A stretch of DNA of 64,000 nucleotides from Temnothorax longispinosus (GCF_030848805.1 NC_092358.1:16361138-16425137), one strand, 5' to 3'; counted from the stretch's first letter, positions 9,440-19,934 are shown. The notes: a model not told the origin generated them from the sequence alone. Numbers and translations: made by a program.

Positions 9440-10318
9440 CCCAGCAAACGCAAAAAGATTAAAAAATATTAAAATTTTTTAATACCTTTGAATCCCTTTT
9501 TTGGCGGAATTAGATGAAATTAGATGGGATTCAAAATGAGATGGTCCAATCCCATGGAATCCAAAAAAGAAATTTTAAATTCTATCCAATCCTATGGAAT
9601 CCGTAAAGGTTATGGAATTGCATGGCATTAGATGGTTTAGGAAACGTCTCGCGCCTCCGTTGGGCGACCAAGCGCCGTTGTTCGTCGGTGAGTTTTTGTG
9701 TATGCCTAAGGGCATTACACGCACTACTGCCGACGGACAATTAGCCTGAAAATGAGATTTGTAAGATCTGTCAAGCACCGTAGGGGGTCCCTTTACATAG
9801 CGGTCGAGACAAAACTTTGAACTCGAGAAGATGCCCCGGCGATGCGACGCCTAGCGGCGTCGACGCGAACTGCCGGTAATGCAGATACCGCGCGGGCGTG
9901 TACTATTGTTGGCGCGTACCGCCACAGAGTTCAACACGGACATTTTTCAATCCCTATCCTGGCATTCAATGGTATTCATTTTATTGTCAGAATAGACGGA
10001 ATTCAATGGAATTCAATACGGAAATTTTTAATTCCTAGTTTGGCATTCAATGGTATTCATTTCGTTAACGGAATCAATGGTATTCAATGGAATTCATCAC
10101 GAAACTTTCCAATCCCTAACCTGGCATTCAGTGGTATAATATTTTTGTGTCGGAATTGGATGGGATTCAAAAAAGACAAATTCTCTCCAAAATAAGGAAT
10201 TCGATGATATTGAAACTATTTCAATCCCTTTTTTGGACAGAATGGTATTCGGAAAGTCCTTAATTGAATTCCTGGCAATCCCGTTTTAATTCTTTTCAAT
10301 CTTTTTTCGTTTGCTGGG
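9440..10318. mobile_element. non-autonomous TIR element, AT target duplication
   Basis: An 879 bp insertion with terminal inverted repeats CCCAGCAAACG (9440-9450) and CGTTTGCTGGG (10308-10318), extendable through AAAAAGATT-like sequence. It is flanked by AT on both sides; removing it restores the LINE B gag frame. There is no coding capacity: the interior holds degenerate GGAATTCAATGGTATTCA-type repeats. A 2 bp AT duplication with CCC...GGG ends also describes the element at 21416-24660. AT duplications are, to my knowledge, a trait of the ISL2EU/IS4EU group; the assignment is tentative. Confidence 0.75.
9950..10175. repeat. ~81 bp tandem repeat inside the AT-flanked element
   Basis: About 2.7 copies of a degenerate ~81 bp unit built on TGGCATTCAATGGTATTCA and GGAATTCAATGGAATTCA, starting near 9950, 10033 and 10114. 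The same AATTC/GGAAT vocabulary recurs at 9500-9620 and 10190-10270. Confidence 0.6.
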
Positions 10319-10757
10319 ATGATTTAGAAGGGTTATTAATCCTCTTTTTAGCTTCAAAAAGAGGGAGATTTTCCGTCGCTGCGATGTTATATGCCTTTTT
10401 AAGATTGACTACTATAGGACACTCGAAAGATTTGGCAAGATGCGGCCCGCCGCAATTGATACACTTATTTTGTGGAGGCTTGTCAGGACATTCCTCGTCA
10501 TTATCATGCCTGTTATTACCGCAGTAAACGCATCTAGGTTGACTTTTGCAAGTTTTGCTTATGTGACCCGCACGAAAGCATGCAAAGCAGATTTTAACCT
10601 TCTGTACAAAAGGGTATACCGCATGTCTAACCTTAAATATGGCTACCGAGCCCGGAAAGATAGAACCGGCGAATTTAACGCAAACTGTGCGCGACGGCTC
10701 ATATTTATATGTATCTCCATCCTTGACCCGTCGGTCGGTTGAGTCTGTGGACTTCAA
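10319..10757 (-). pseudogene. LINE B ORF1, zinc-knuckle part
   Basis: About 145 codons on the minus strand with three retroelement knuckles in a row: CFACFRAGHISKTC, CVYCGNNRHDNDEEC and CINCGGPHLAKSFEC. The preceding VCVKFAGSIFPGSVAIFKVR segment parallels the LINE A ORF1 (ILIKFEGQILPTEIAIFK), so the two LINEs are related families. A frameshift near 10705-10757 separates it from the N-terminal part; the C-terminus was cut off by the insertion at 10318. Confidence 0.75.
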
Positions 10758-11514
10758 TTGGCTTGGGAAGAGACTCTATCTCCTCTAACAAGTCCTCTAT
10801 TGGAAGGGATTGGGGAATATTTTTAATTATACCCGTTTTCATTGTTTTATATGACGGAATAAACGCTTTAAGGTTGTAAGAGGCTAAAGTTTGATCGTCA
10901 ATTAGCCTATTGGCGGCGGCAGCGCTCATGAAAACTGCTTGCACATGACCCTTGCTAATTTTTTTAACTTCCTGCAGCCCTGACTTGACAATCTGCGTTA
11001 CAATGCGACCGATTAGCAGAGGGTGGATATTTACGGGTCTAGATGCATTGAATGTCGCGCTCGTTTCGCTTTCTATTGCGCGGATATGCACGATGTAAGG
11101 CTTCCCGTCGGATGAAACATACCTTGATTGAAACATCCTTTTTATATCAAGGGCGTAATCCATCGGCGTTTGAGACTGCGTAGGGGGCACAGAGGGCACT
11201 ATGTTGTTGCGGTTGCGAACGTTAGACCTCTTCTTAGATTCAGGCGTAGGCGTGGACGGAATGTAGTCCGTATTACTCAAGGATTTCGAGGAAGATATCT
11301 CGGATTCCATGCCTATAGGGAGGATAAGAGTTTGGCTAATAAGATTTTCGAAGTATTCATGGACAGGGAGAGGGATCGAGAGGCTGGCGTCACGCGAGCG
11401 CGAACGCGAGCGAGAGCTCGAGCGCGAGCGCGAACCCAAGCGCGCGCCCGACAACAAGCGCGAACGACGGCCGATCACGAGAACGACGAGATATATGATC
11501 AGTAGTGCGATCAT
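10705..11514 (-). pseudogene. LINE B ORF1, N-terminal part with RS repeat
   Basis: A 269-codon frame. The first ~45 residues include an Arg-Ser run (SRSRSSSRSRSRSRD); the better start is probably MESEISSSKSLSNTD (about 11310) because the upstream part is hydrophobic and RS-rich. Downstream is an RRM-like module with HIRAIESE...IVTQIVKSGLQEVKKI and FIPSYKTMKTGIIKNIP, matching LINE A ORF1 at the corresponding place. It ends in a frameshift into the zinc-knuckle frame. The opposite-strand Arg/Glu-rich frames are shadows of the RS codons. Confidence 0.6.
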
Positions 11515-12650
11515 ACGGAGAGGTAGTACGGGGAATAAGTCCCGGCACCCCCTCCCCCTTCCCGTCTACGCAAGAGGCCTCAGCCTCTTGCATGTCGAGG
11601 AAGTACACAATGTCCGGCTTCAGATATAGATTCGCGCGTATTTAATACAATACGGGACGCTGGCGAGCAAATACGCCAGCAACGCACGTTAGAAGATGGC
11701 GATAATCGTCCGTCACTCGCAAGAGACACACACGCCGCGAAAAACCAGTAGAAAAAAAAAGCACTTCGTTTGCCAAGATGCACGCGACACGTCCGGACAC
11801 GATCACGGCCAGCGCGCGAATCCATATCGCCGGCACGATTACGGTGTTACTGCCGTTTCGCGTACGCGCGTATGCGCGCATTGTCGCACCTTATACCTCG
11901 CGACAGCGTGCGACTCGTGCAAACGTTAACGCGCGGCCGCAATCGCGCGGCAGAAACGCCTCGTGTGAATAGGCTCCTTGATCTCAGCATCAGCTCCCTG
12001 CCGTCAATCACGTAAACGTAGTAAACAGTAAATAAAATAAGTATAACAGTAATATATAGAAAGAATAAGATAATTATAGGATAATTACATAAAACAATTA
12101 CCTTGAATCGTTGCGTCGCGTAAAGAGTCACGGTCGGTCTCGCTCCGCGCGTACTACCGTGTCTCTCGAGAATAGGTTATAACTGATGAACTGACCGACA
12201 GCGCGCTAAACGAACACACTGTCTGCACTGCACTGCACTGCGATACTAACGCCGCTAGCCGCCAGTGTCGAAAAAGTGAAAGTGACATTTCTCTGTTCTC
12301 TGTTTGTTACATGTATGTTATAAAGACGTCAGCGTTAGGAGTATCTTAATTATAAAATTTTCACATTTGGACTTTGCGTCGCAATATCTCCGCTCGTAGG
12401 GCACGTAGCGGAATATTATAAGAGAAACCCCCCCCCCTAATTGGACCCCAAGCTATCGATCAAGCCTACTTAGAACTTGATAATCCGTTCACTCGTTATC
12501 GAGATCTCAACATCTCGTATACTCGCAATCCGTCGCGTCGCGTAAAAGAGTCACGATGCGGTCTCGCTTCGCGTGTACTTAGTGCGAGACACTACCGTGT
12601 CTCTTGATATAGTCTGTTGTAAAGTAAAATACATAAAGGTACAATTTTTT
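11515..12650. other. LINE B leader region and GC-rich flank, non-coding
   Basis: GC-rich, CpG-rich sequence upstream of LINE B ORF1 up to roughly 11.65 kb (probable 5' leader), then mixed sequence with TCGCGCG runs and a poly(A) stretch at 11750. I see no convincing gene: the overlapping ORFs on both strands are short and Arg/Ala-rich from base composition. Confidence 0.5.
12116..12612. repeat. imperfect ~60 bp direct repeat
   Basis: The block GCGTCGCGTAAAGAGTCACG ... GTCTCGCTCCGCG ... ACTACCGTGTCTCT at 12113-12170 recurs, slightly longer, at 12530-12605, about 420 bp apart. A looser match (GAGACAGTGTCGTGTCTTCTTGATA) lies near 21930, so it is a dispersed repeat, possibly part of a mobile element's end. 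Confidence 0.5.
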
Positions 12651-13617
12651 ACCTATATAAATTTCTGATTCGTGAATGGTTGTAATTTTGCATACAATAC
12701 TACAAGGTTCTACAGAAAACGACAAAATTCTTATGCCTTTTATAACTCGTGAATTCATAAAAATCTACATAAATTTGCTTTTTTTAGATGTTTACAAGAT
12801 ACTACAATTTTACATGGAAATTAACAGACCTTCAACCAAACCTTCAATTTTTCCATGGAAAGTAAAAATTAATATGTCAATTAAAAAAATTAAGTATCTT
12901 ATGCAAAATTAGAAAAAAAAGAAAACTTAAAATATTATACTATAAGCAATGAGAAGTGCCGTTTTCGGTCGAAGCGGATCTTGATGCTTAATAATATTTT
13001 ACAATATCAATTATTATTAAATACATGTTTCAGTTTTTTAAATTTGCACTGCATGTCAATATGGACTTTGTCGGACCAAAAACGCAATTGTGTAAACTGA
13101 AACTAAAAATAATATATTTTATATTAATTTGATATTGTCAAGTAAAATAATATACTATTAGAAGAATATTTATAACAGTTATACAAATTTATATGAATAG
13201 ATCCATTATATAGAGTATATATTCATAATTCATATATGATTATCTATCACACATAATAATATACTAGTATATAAAACCATATATAACTATATAAAGTTAT
13301 ACTTAAAGAGATTTAGCCATATATAATATTGTTCAAGATTATATTTCCATTTCTTATATGACCGTATATAATTATATATTTACTAATATGAACAAATAAG
13401 AGGTATTTTTTCCCGAGTATATAATCATATATGCTTATATATATGGCTATGTATAATTATATACTCTCATATATGGCCATATAATATTGTTTAAGATTAT
13501 ATTTTCCATTTTTTATATGATCATATATAATCATGTATCAACTAATATAAATAAATAAATAAAAAATTTTTTTTCCTGGGTTATGCGGTTTTAGACATGT
13601 GTGTATGTGGTGCTGGG
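12650..13617. other. AT-rich non-coding stretch with a ~164 bp tandem duplication
   Basis: Over 75% A+T by eye. From 13150 it is built of ATATATAATCATATATG-like words. A longer block (CCATATATAATATTGTTCAAG ... TTATATGACC) near 13313 recurs near 13477, a tandem period of about 164 bp. Similar TATAATCATATA words fill the flanks of the element at 21416-24660, suggesting related sequence. No gene seen. Confidence 0.5.
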
Positions 13618-14279
13618 TATGGCGGTAGGCCAGAATTCGTGCGAGATGGCGGTGTTCGTTGGAGATATTTGGGGGCCCTGAGAAGGGCCGTTTGTGTAAT
13701 GTGGCCCTGAAAAGGGCCGGTTGGTTTTGCCTTAGTAGGCTGGCAAACGTTCACCCCAGACCAGACACGGCTGCGTCTTGGTACGGTGGAGTGGCTGTCG
13801 AGTTCCCCACGCTCCGGGCTTCCTCCACGCCGGCGGTGTGCCGGGCGGTGTGTAGGTCCCTTGCTCGGCTAAGTCCGGATCCTCAGTCTGCGTGGCCTGG
13901 TGCTCAAGGCTCGGAGAGCAAGTTGGCGGCTTGGTGCGATTCCGCTTGCGCAGCGTTCTCAAAAGGCTTCCTTCTCGTGGCTGATTACACCGTAGTATAG
14001 CAGTGCGAGGATAGTCGAAGGTATCGTCGCTTGCCGGTCCTTTTATATCCTGGTCGCCGAATTTCTCTTACGAGAAAGGGCAGCCGCCTAGCGGAGCGTA
14101 CTTGTTATCATCTTCGACGGCATGCTGATTGCACGTGCTCGTTGCGTGCGGCCGTTCGCCGTGCCGCCGGTGCTCTCGCCGGACGAGGTGTGTATGACGG
14201 GTTGCCGTCTGGAAGGCGCGGGGCGTGCTTGTGTTGTGGCGGTTGCGCCGCCAGATTCGGGGCGCTTGCAGCCGCCACA
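13618..14279 (-). repeat. Gypsy 3' LTR
   Basis: 662 bp. On the minus strand it begins TGTGGCGGCTGCAAG and ends CTACCGCCATA, forming an 8 bp near-inverted end (TGTGGCGG / CCGCCATA). It is preceded on the element side by the purine tract. It contains a CpG-rich GGGCCC...GGGCC motif pair near its end. Small ORFs inside are not genes. Confidence 0.92.
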
Positions 14280-14297
14280 GGACCCCCTTCGTTGTCT

Positions 14298-17200
14298 TTA
14301 AACTCCCGCCTGGAATCGGACAACTGGTTTTCGAGTTCTGCTATTTCGTGTGATTGCTGTTGGCGTGGGCTCAGTTGCCTGTTTGGTCCTCTGTTCGTTC
14401 TCCGTTGCTGAGGGCGTTTCGGTTTCTATGAGAGTGTACGCCGGTTTAAGGCGTTCTACCGAGACGTTCGTAGGTTTGCCTCCCGTCTGGATGGTAAAAA
14501 ATCGCTCTGTCCGCTTGATGACTTCGTATGGTCCATTATAGCGGGGGTGGAGTGCGCCTGTTGGCGCGTCCTGTCTGACGAAAACGTAGGGTGTCCTTTC
14601 CAGATCTTGGTGTACGAACACGTCTTTCCTGCCATGCCGCTTTAGTTTGGGTGTTAGACGTCCCATGAGGTTGCGTAAACGGCCGATGAAGTCCGTCTCG
14701 TTTGTTTCGTTTTTGGTTGTGCCGAAGAATTCTCCAGGTAAGTGGATTGATTCTCCGTACACCATTTCTGCTGGGGTTGCTTTGATGTCTTCCTTAATTG
14801 CCGCTCTGATGCCCATGAGTATTATCGGCAAGGCTTCGGTCCATTCATCGGTCTCATGGCATCTGATGACTGCTTTTAGCTGTCGGTGAAATCTCTCCAC
14901 CATCCCGTTGGCTTGTGGGTGATAGGCTGTGGTCCTCCAGTGCTTGGCTCCCGTCAACTTTATTAAACGCCGGAACATGTCTGACTCGAACTGGCGTCCT
15001 TGGTCGGTGGTGATTCTCTCTGGGATCCCGTAGCGGGCCATCCATTGGGTGAAGAGTTGTTTCGCGATGGTCTCTGCTGTGATGTCCTCTACTGGGATTG
15101 CCTCGGGCCAGCGTGTAAATCTGTCTATGATTGTTAGACAGTACCTGTAGCCTTTCGACGTTGGTAGTGGCCCTACTAGGTCTAGGTGGATGTGTTGGAA
15201 TCTCCGAGTCGGTTGGAGGAATGTCCCGATGGAGGGACGGTTGTGTCTCCCGATCTTGGAGCGTTGGCACTGGAGGCATGCCCGTGTCCAATTTCGGCAG
15301 TCTTTATTGACTCCTGGCCAAACGAATCGTTCTGTGACCAGTCTCGTGGTTGCTTTGATTCCGGGGTGTGATAATCCGTGTAGGCTTTGGAAAACCTGCT
15401 TGCGGTATGGCTCTGGAACGAACGGTCTCTGTGTGCCGTGTGTGGTGTCGCAGTACAGCTTCGTTGTTGTTCCCGGAATATTGATTTGCGTTAGTTTTAA
15501 TGCTGACGTGCCCTCTGTTCGTAAGGTGTTGAGTTCCTCGTCCTCGCTTTGAGCTCTCGCTATTTCCTCGCAATCTATTGTTGTTGCTATGCTTTCTACT
15601 CGAGACATGGCATCAGCTACCACGTTGTCGCTGCCTTTGATATGCCGAATGTCCGTCGTGAATTGGCTTATAAACTCGAGATGTCGAGCTTGCCTTGGTG
15701 AGCTCTTCAGCGGGTTTTGCATCATTGCGTATACCAGTGGCTTGTGGTCTGTGTATACGATGAAATGTCTTCCTTCCACCATGTGTTGAAAGTGTTTTAT
15801 CGCTGCGTATATTGCCAGTAGTTCTCTGTCGTATGGGCTGTATTTCTGTTGTGCTTTGGACAACTTTTTGCTGAAGAACGCTAGTGGCTGTGCTTGTCCC
15901 TCCACTAGCTGATGTATCACCGCTCCTATGGCGGTATCCGAGGCGTCCGTTGTCATCGTTAGCGGGGCATCAGGTTGTGGATGAGCAAAAAGCGTCGCTT
16001 GGGCAAGGCTCTTCTTACAATGCTCGAAAGCGGCTACTAATTCGGGTGTCCATTCAACCGGTGCTTTCCCTTTTTTCTGTTTCCCGGCAAGTATATCGTT
16101 TAATGTCGCTTGCTCTCTTGCTGCGCCTGGTACAAAACGGCGATAGAAGTTGATTGTGCCGAGGAATCGTCGGAGTTGTTTTATAGTCTCCGGCTTCCGG
16201 AAGCTCTGTATCGCTTCTACCTTTTCTGGTAGCGGTCGTGTTCCGCTTCCTGAGACGAGGTATCCCAGGAATTTTACCTCTGGCACCCCGAAAATGCACT
16301 TGGCTGGGTTCAATCGTATTCCGTACTGCTGTAGGCGCCGGAATACCTCTCTTAGGTGGCGTTTGTGTTCTTCTTCGTTGGCGAAAGCTATTAAAATATC
16401 GTCGATGTAGGCGTAGCAAAAGTCTAGCCCTCTTAGTACCTCGTTGATGAATCGTTGAAATGTCTGTGCGGCGTTCCTCAGGCCGAATGGCATGTAGACG
16501 TATTCGAATAGGCCGAATGGTGTGATTATGGCCGTCTTCGGTATGTCTTCTGGGTTGACTGGAATCTGGTTGTATGCTCTGACCAAATCTATCGTTGAGA
16601 AAATGGTTTTTCCATGTAGTGAGTGTGAGAAGTCCTCGATGTGTAAAATTGGATACATGTCCGGCTTGGTTCGCCTATTTACAGGGCGGTAGTCTCCGCA
16701 CGCTCTCCATTGGTCCGCTTTCTTGGGGACCATATGTAGTGGTGATGCCCATGGGCTCTTTGAAGGCCGGATTATTCCTTCTCGTAGTAGTAGTTCGAAC
16801 TCTATTTTTGCTGCTTTCAACTTGTCTGGTGCCAGGCGTCTCGGTCGGCAGGCCTCCGGCGGGCCTAGCGTGGTGTTTATGTAATGCACGGTATTGTGCG
16901 AGCACTTCGCTGTTCCCGATTGCCGTGTGATGTCGGGAAACTCTTTTAATATGTGGTGGTAAGGCGACTCCTCGTTGATTGCTTTTATCGAAGAAGTGTG
17001 CTGTTCTTGGGTGCGCCCTTTCGCTCGCAGGCCTGTCTGCCCGTCGACCAGGCATCCTCTTCTGACGTCTGGTAATAAATGGTAGTATGCCAGGAAATCG
17101 GAGCCTATGATTGGCGTCGTGACGTCCGCGATGGTGAATCTCCACGGAAAATCTCGTCTAAGTCCGAAATCGGGCTGGAGGTTCGTGCTCCCGTAGGTCG

Positions 17201-18248
17201 CTATTGCGGATCCGTTGGCTGCGTAGAGTTCGTATTTTTCCTTTTGATCCCTTCTTCCTCGCTGGTGTGGGTAGACGCTTATATCCGACCCGGTGTCTAT
17301 CAGGTATCGCGTCTTTGTCTTTTTGTCCGTCAGGAAGAGGCGGCATGGTCGTGGGCTATCGTTGTTGGCCGCCATCAGCAACTGCCCTCCGTGTTTTCCG
17401 GCTTGGCCGGTTTGATTGCCTTGTAGGTGCACGCTTCTTCGCCTTTTTCGTGCTTTATCTTTAAAAGTACGGTGGTAGTAACAGTGTTCCACCGTGAAAC
17501 CCTTGGTGTGGCCACGGTTGCGGCTGCGGCTGCGGCTGCGGCTGCGGGATCGGTCCGCTCTCCATCGTTTTCTTTCCTGTGAGAACTGTGTTGTTAGCGC
17601 TGCCACCTGTTTCGTTAGCGCCTCGATTGGTGCTTGTAGAGTCGTTTTCTCTGTGGAGGTTGCCTCTACTGCTGCGACGACTGCGCGGTCGTTGACCTCG
17701 TGTATGCGGTCGGCTTGTTCTGCGACGTCTTCCAATCGATCTCCTTGACGTGTTGCCAAGATGACCTGCATCTGAGCTGGTAATCTCCCTAGCCACAGTG
17801 TTCGGAGTAGGCTATCTGGCACTGCGGTGCCTGCTAGTCCTTTTAGGTGGCGCAAGAATTGCGATGGCTTCCTGTCGCCGAGCTCTTCGCGCTCTAGTAG
17901 TTGTCTCGTTCGTTGCTCCTGGGATGTAGATAGGCGCTGTATGAGCGTCTTCTTCAGCGTTTTGTATCTATGTTCCGCTGGTGGAGGCGTGACGATGTCT
18001 TTTATCTTTTTGGCATATCTGGTATCTATCTGCGATAGCGCGTAGGCGTACCGCGTTGTGTCCTGCGTGATTCCGCATATAATAAATTGGCTCTCCAGTT
18101 GTGCGAACCATAGCTCCGGCTCTTCTGGCCAGAATGGTGGCATTCTTAATCCTACGCGGTTTATCTGGAGCTCCTCCTTGACTTGGTGGGTTCTGTCCCC
18201 TTCCGTTTGCTCCTTTGGTGTCGCCATCTTGTTGTTCGTTGGGGTCAC
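14298..18248 (-). CDS. Ty3/Gypsy gag-pol polyprotein (1316 aa, intact)
   Basis: A single frame. Residues ~1-230: capsid-like gag (MPPFWPEEPELWFAQLESQF, LGRLPAQMQVIL). ~231-245: basic RS repeat. ~256-268: CYYHRTFKDKARK, a remnant of the gag-protease linker; no classical CCHC knuckle. Protease IDTGSD (Asp318). Reverse transcriptase ~480-660 with VPKKADQWRACGDYRPVN and YIDD (614-617). RNase H ~760-880 (TTDASD, YTDHKPL). Integrase with an H-H-C-C head (SLHGLSHPG ... CLQCQRSK) and D1023, D1082, E1118. The Met at 18248 overlaps the primer-binding site; the Met seven codons on (MATPKEQ) is the likelier start. Gag and pol are fused without frameshift, as in many arthropod Gypsy lineages. Confidence 0.93.
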   Translation of the reverse strand: MTPTNNKMATPKEQTEGDRTHQVKEELQINRVGLRMPPFWPEEPELWFAQLESQFIICGITQDTTRYAYALSQIDTRYAKKIKDIVTPPPAEHRYKTLKKTLIQRLSTSQEQRTRQLLEREELGDRKPSQFLRHLKGLAGTAVPDSLLRTLWLGRLPAQMQVILATRQGDRLEDVAEQADRIHEVNDRAVVAAVEATSTEKTTLQAPIEALTKQVAALTTQFSQERKRWRADRSRSRSRSRSRNRGHTKGFTVEHCYYHRTFKDKARKRRRSVHLQGNQTGQAGKHGGQLLMAANNDSPRPCRLFLTDKKTKTRYLIDTGSDISVYPHQRGRRDQKEKYELYAANGSAIATYGSTNLQPDFGLRRDFPWRFTIADVTTPIIGSDFLAYYHLLPDVRRGCLVDGQTGLRAKGRTQEQHTSSIKAINEESPYHHILKEFPDITRQSGTAKCSHNTVHYINTTLGPPEACRPRRLAPDKLKAAKIEFELLLREGIIRPSKSPWASPLHMVPKKADQWRACGDYRPVNRRTKPDMYPILHIEDFSHSLHGKTIFSTIDLVRAYNQIPVNPEDIPKTAIITPFGLFEYVYMPFGLRNAAQTFQRFINEVLRGLDFCYAYIDDILIAFANEEEHKRHLREVFRRLQQYGIRLNPAKCIFGVPEVKFLGYLVSGSGTRPLPEKVEAIQSFRKPETIKQLRRFLGTINFYRRFVPGAAREQATLNDILAGKQKKGKAPVEWTPELVAAFEHCKKSLAQATLFAHPQPDAPLTMTTDASDTAIGAVIHQLVEGQAQPLAFFSKKLSKAQQKYSPYDRELLAIYAAIKHFQHMVEGRHFIVYTDHKPLVYAMMQNPLKSSPRQARHLEFISQFTTDIRHIKGSDNVVADAMSRVESIATTIDCEEIARAQSEDEELNTLRTEGTSALKLTQINIPGTTTKLYCDTTHGTQRPFVPEPYRKQVFQSLHGLSHPGIKATTRLVTERFVWPGVNKDCRNWTRACLQCQRSKIGRHNRPSIGTFLQPTRRFQHIHLDLVGPLPTSKGYRYCLTIIDRFTRWPEAIPVEDITAETIAKQLFTQWMARYGIPERITTDQGRQFESDMFRRLIKLTGAKHWRTTAYHPQANGMVERFHRQLKAVIRCHETDEWTEALPIILMGIRAAIKEDIKATPAEMVYGESIHLPGEFFGTTKNETNETDFIGRLRNLMGRLTPKLKRHGRKDVFVHQDLERTPYVFVRQDAPTGALHPRYNGPYEVIKRTERFFTIQTGGKPTNVSVERLKPAYTLIETETPSATENEQRTKQATEPTPTAITRNSRTRKPVVRFQAGV

Positions 18249-18252
18249 CAGT

Positions 18253-18911
18253 TATGGCGGTAGGCCAGAATTCGTGCGAGATGGCGGTGTTCGTTGGAGA
18301 TATTTGGGGGCCCTGAGAAGGGCCGTTTGTGTAATGTGGCCCTGAGAAGGGCCGGTTGGTTTTGCCTTAGTAGGCTGGCAAACGTTCACCCCAGACCAGA
18401 CACGGCTGCGTCTTGGTACGGTGGAGTGGCTGTCGAGTTCCCCACGCTCCGGGCTTCCTCCACGCCGGCGGTGTGCCGGGCGGTGTGTAGGTCCCTTGCT
18501 CGGCTAAGTCCGGATCCTCAGTCTGCGTGGCCTGGTGCTCAAGGCTCGGAGAACAAGTTGGCGGCTTGGTGCGATTCCGCTTGCGCAGCGTTCTCAAAAG
18601 GCTTCCTTCTCGTGACTGATACCGTAGTATAGCAGTGCGAGGATAGTCGAAGGTATCGTCGCTTGCCGGTCCTTTTATATCCTGGTCGCTGAATTTCTCT
18701 TACGAGAAAGGGCAGCCGCCTAGCGGAGCGTACTTGTTATCATCTTCGACGGCATGCTGATTGCACGTGCTCGTTGCGTGCGGCCGTTCGCCGTGCCGCC
18801 GGTGCTCTCGCCGGACGAGGTGTGTATGACGGGCTGCTGTCTGGCAGGCGCGGGACGTGCTTGTGTTGTGGCGGTTGCGCCACCAGATTCGGGGCGCTTG
18901 CAGCCGCCACA
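18253..18911 (-). repeat. Gypsy 5' LTR
   Basis: 659 bp, almost the same as the 13618-14279 copy; it lacks three bases near 18620. It would carry the promoter on the minus strand. The primer-binding site lies immediately inward (below 18253). Confidence 0.92.
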
Positions 18912-19186
18912 CTGGGTAAGGTTTTTTTTATAATAACTCGCTTTTTATTTTACAGATAAGTTAGAATAAAGAAGTTTTTTTTTTTGTAATTGCGCAGCGC
19001 GACGTTGGCCCAACAGGCCTATTTTGTAATAAACCGGCACTGGTTTCTGACATTCTCCCATTAAGAAAAAATAATATTCGTATATCCGATTCAAAATCTT
19101 ATTACTTTTTTTAAACTAAATTTGTTTCTTAAGAATTTTTGAAAAATTATATATTTGCGCTGGTTATGACACATGTAGACTATATA
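18912..19186. other. short spacer, no gene seen
   Basis: Starts with the Gypsy target duplication CTGGG, then T-runs and AT-rich sequence with a small GC-rich patch (GCGCAGCGCGACGTTGGCCC) near 18990. Nothing recognisable. Confidence 0.5.
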
Positions 19187-19590
19187 CACTCCTCACAAAA
19201 ATTAAAGGAACACTTAAATTTTCTTAAAAACTAGGCAAAATTAAAGCAGCTGTATCTTCGTTAAAAATGAACGAAATTTAAGTTTTAAAAAAGGGTTTCA
19301 AAGCTTGAAATCTCTACTTTCAGAAGATCACTATTTTCTTTTAGTTTCTGTGAGTTTGGCAATTTTTACAGATAGAAAACCACGAGCTGGACAAAATGGG
19401 AAATTTTCTTCTCACTTTGTGGGCCTGTCACGTGCCCAAAAAAATCCTGCGAAATTTTTTGACTTTCCAATGTGAAAGCTTGAAGTTTTCCTTACAAAAT
19501 CTTTTTTTGAAAATGTTTTTACGATTTTTTGTTACTGAGTTATCGCGGATTGAATAAGAAATGAGCATTTTGACTTTGATTGCTCATAAC

Positions 19591-19867
19591 TGTTAGAGTC
19601 ATATATAATCAAGATAAATTAAGGGTTTTCTTTTCTTTTGGTTGCATACATTGGCGTGGTGTGGCGCTGTCATTCGCTTCACTCTAGTGAGCTTTTAGTT
19701 ATGGCAACACTGACCTAAGCTTTTTTCTCTGCAATAACGTTTTGTAACATTCATTGCCTTTCACGCGATTCTTTACTTATGTACTGGTCCGAATAAAAGT
19801 GTTGTATTGCAAGTACTTCATCCCTGTTTCGTTCTTTATTCGGTATACGCTAACGGTACGGCTATCA
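19591..19867 (+). repeat. Copia 1 5' LTR
   Basis: 277 bp, TG...CA ends. AATAAAAG near 19792 could serve as a polyadenylation signal. The second copy begins at 27091 and is identical over the stretch I compared until the P insertion. Confidence 0.9.
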
Positions 19868-19885
19868 TGTTATGGGCCCAGTTAT
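19868..19885 (+). other. Copia 1 primer-binding site (internal tRNA-iMet)
   Basis: Directly after the LTR is TGTTATGGGCCCAG. TTATGGGCCCAG is complementary to the anticodon stem-loop of initiator tRNA-Met (CUGGGCCCAUAA), the internal priming used by Drosophila copia. Copia 2 has the same motif. Confidence 0.75.
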
Positions 19886-19934
19886 TTGCTGAATAAGAAC
19901 GTGTTTCGTGGATTTCATTAAAAACGGATAAAGG

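Larger units (their letters stand above)
2425..11640 (-). mobile_element. LINE B: Jockey/I-like non-LTR retrotransposon, interrupted twice
   Basis: The parts are collinear on the minus strand: RS-rich ORF1 start (11514-10705), zinc-knuckle ORF1 (10757-10319), ORF1 C-terminus (9439-8752), endonuclease (8765-8202), linker (8200-7385) and reverse transcriptase (3373-2430). Two insertions split it: an AT-flanked TIR element at 9440-10318 and an rDNA/R1 cassette at 3380-7378. Excising each with one target-site copy brings the reading frame back into register at both points. The 3' end, beyond the RT thumb, is missing at LINE A. Several frameshifts and stops make it a dead copy. Confidence 0.75.
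13618..18911 (-). mobile_element. complete Ty3/Gypsy LTR retrotransposon
   Basis: 5294 bp on the minus strand with two LTRs (13618-14279, 18253-18911), a 5 bp target duplication CTGGG (13613-13617, 18912-18916) and one long gag-pol ORF. By eye the LTRs differ by about nine substitutions and one 3 bp indel, so insertion was fairly recent. There is no env frame. A primer-binding-like TGGTGACCCCAACG follows the 5' LTR (about 18237-18250) and a purine tract GAAGGGGGTCC precedes the 3' LTR (14280-14290). With an intact ORF and LTRs it could still be active. Confidence 0.92.

Noticed and set aside
11128..11629. Arg/Glu-rich plus-strand ORFs near 11.4 kb
   Set aside because: Antisense of the RS-coding region of LINE B; composition artefact.
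14854..17426. Several 100-150 codon ORFs on both strands within the Gypsy
   Set aside because: Shadows of the intact gag-pol frame in GC-rich DNA.
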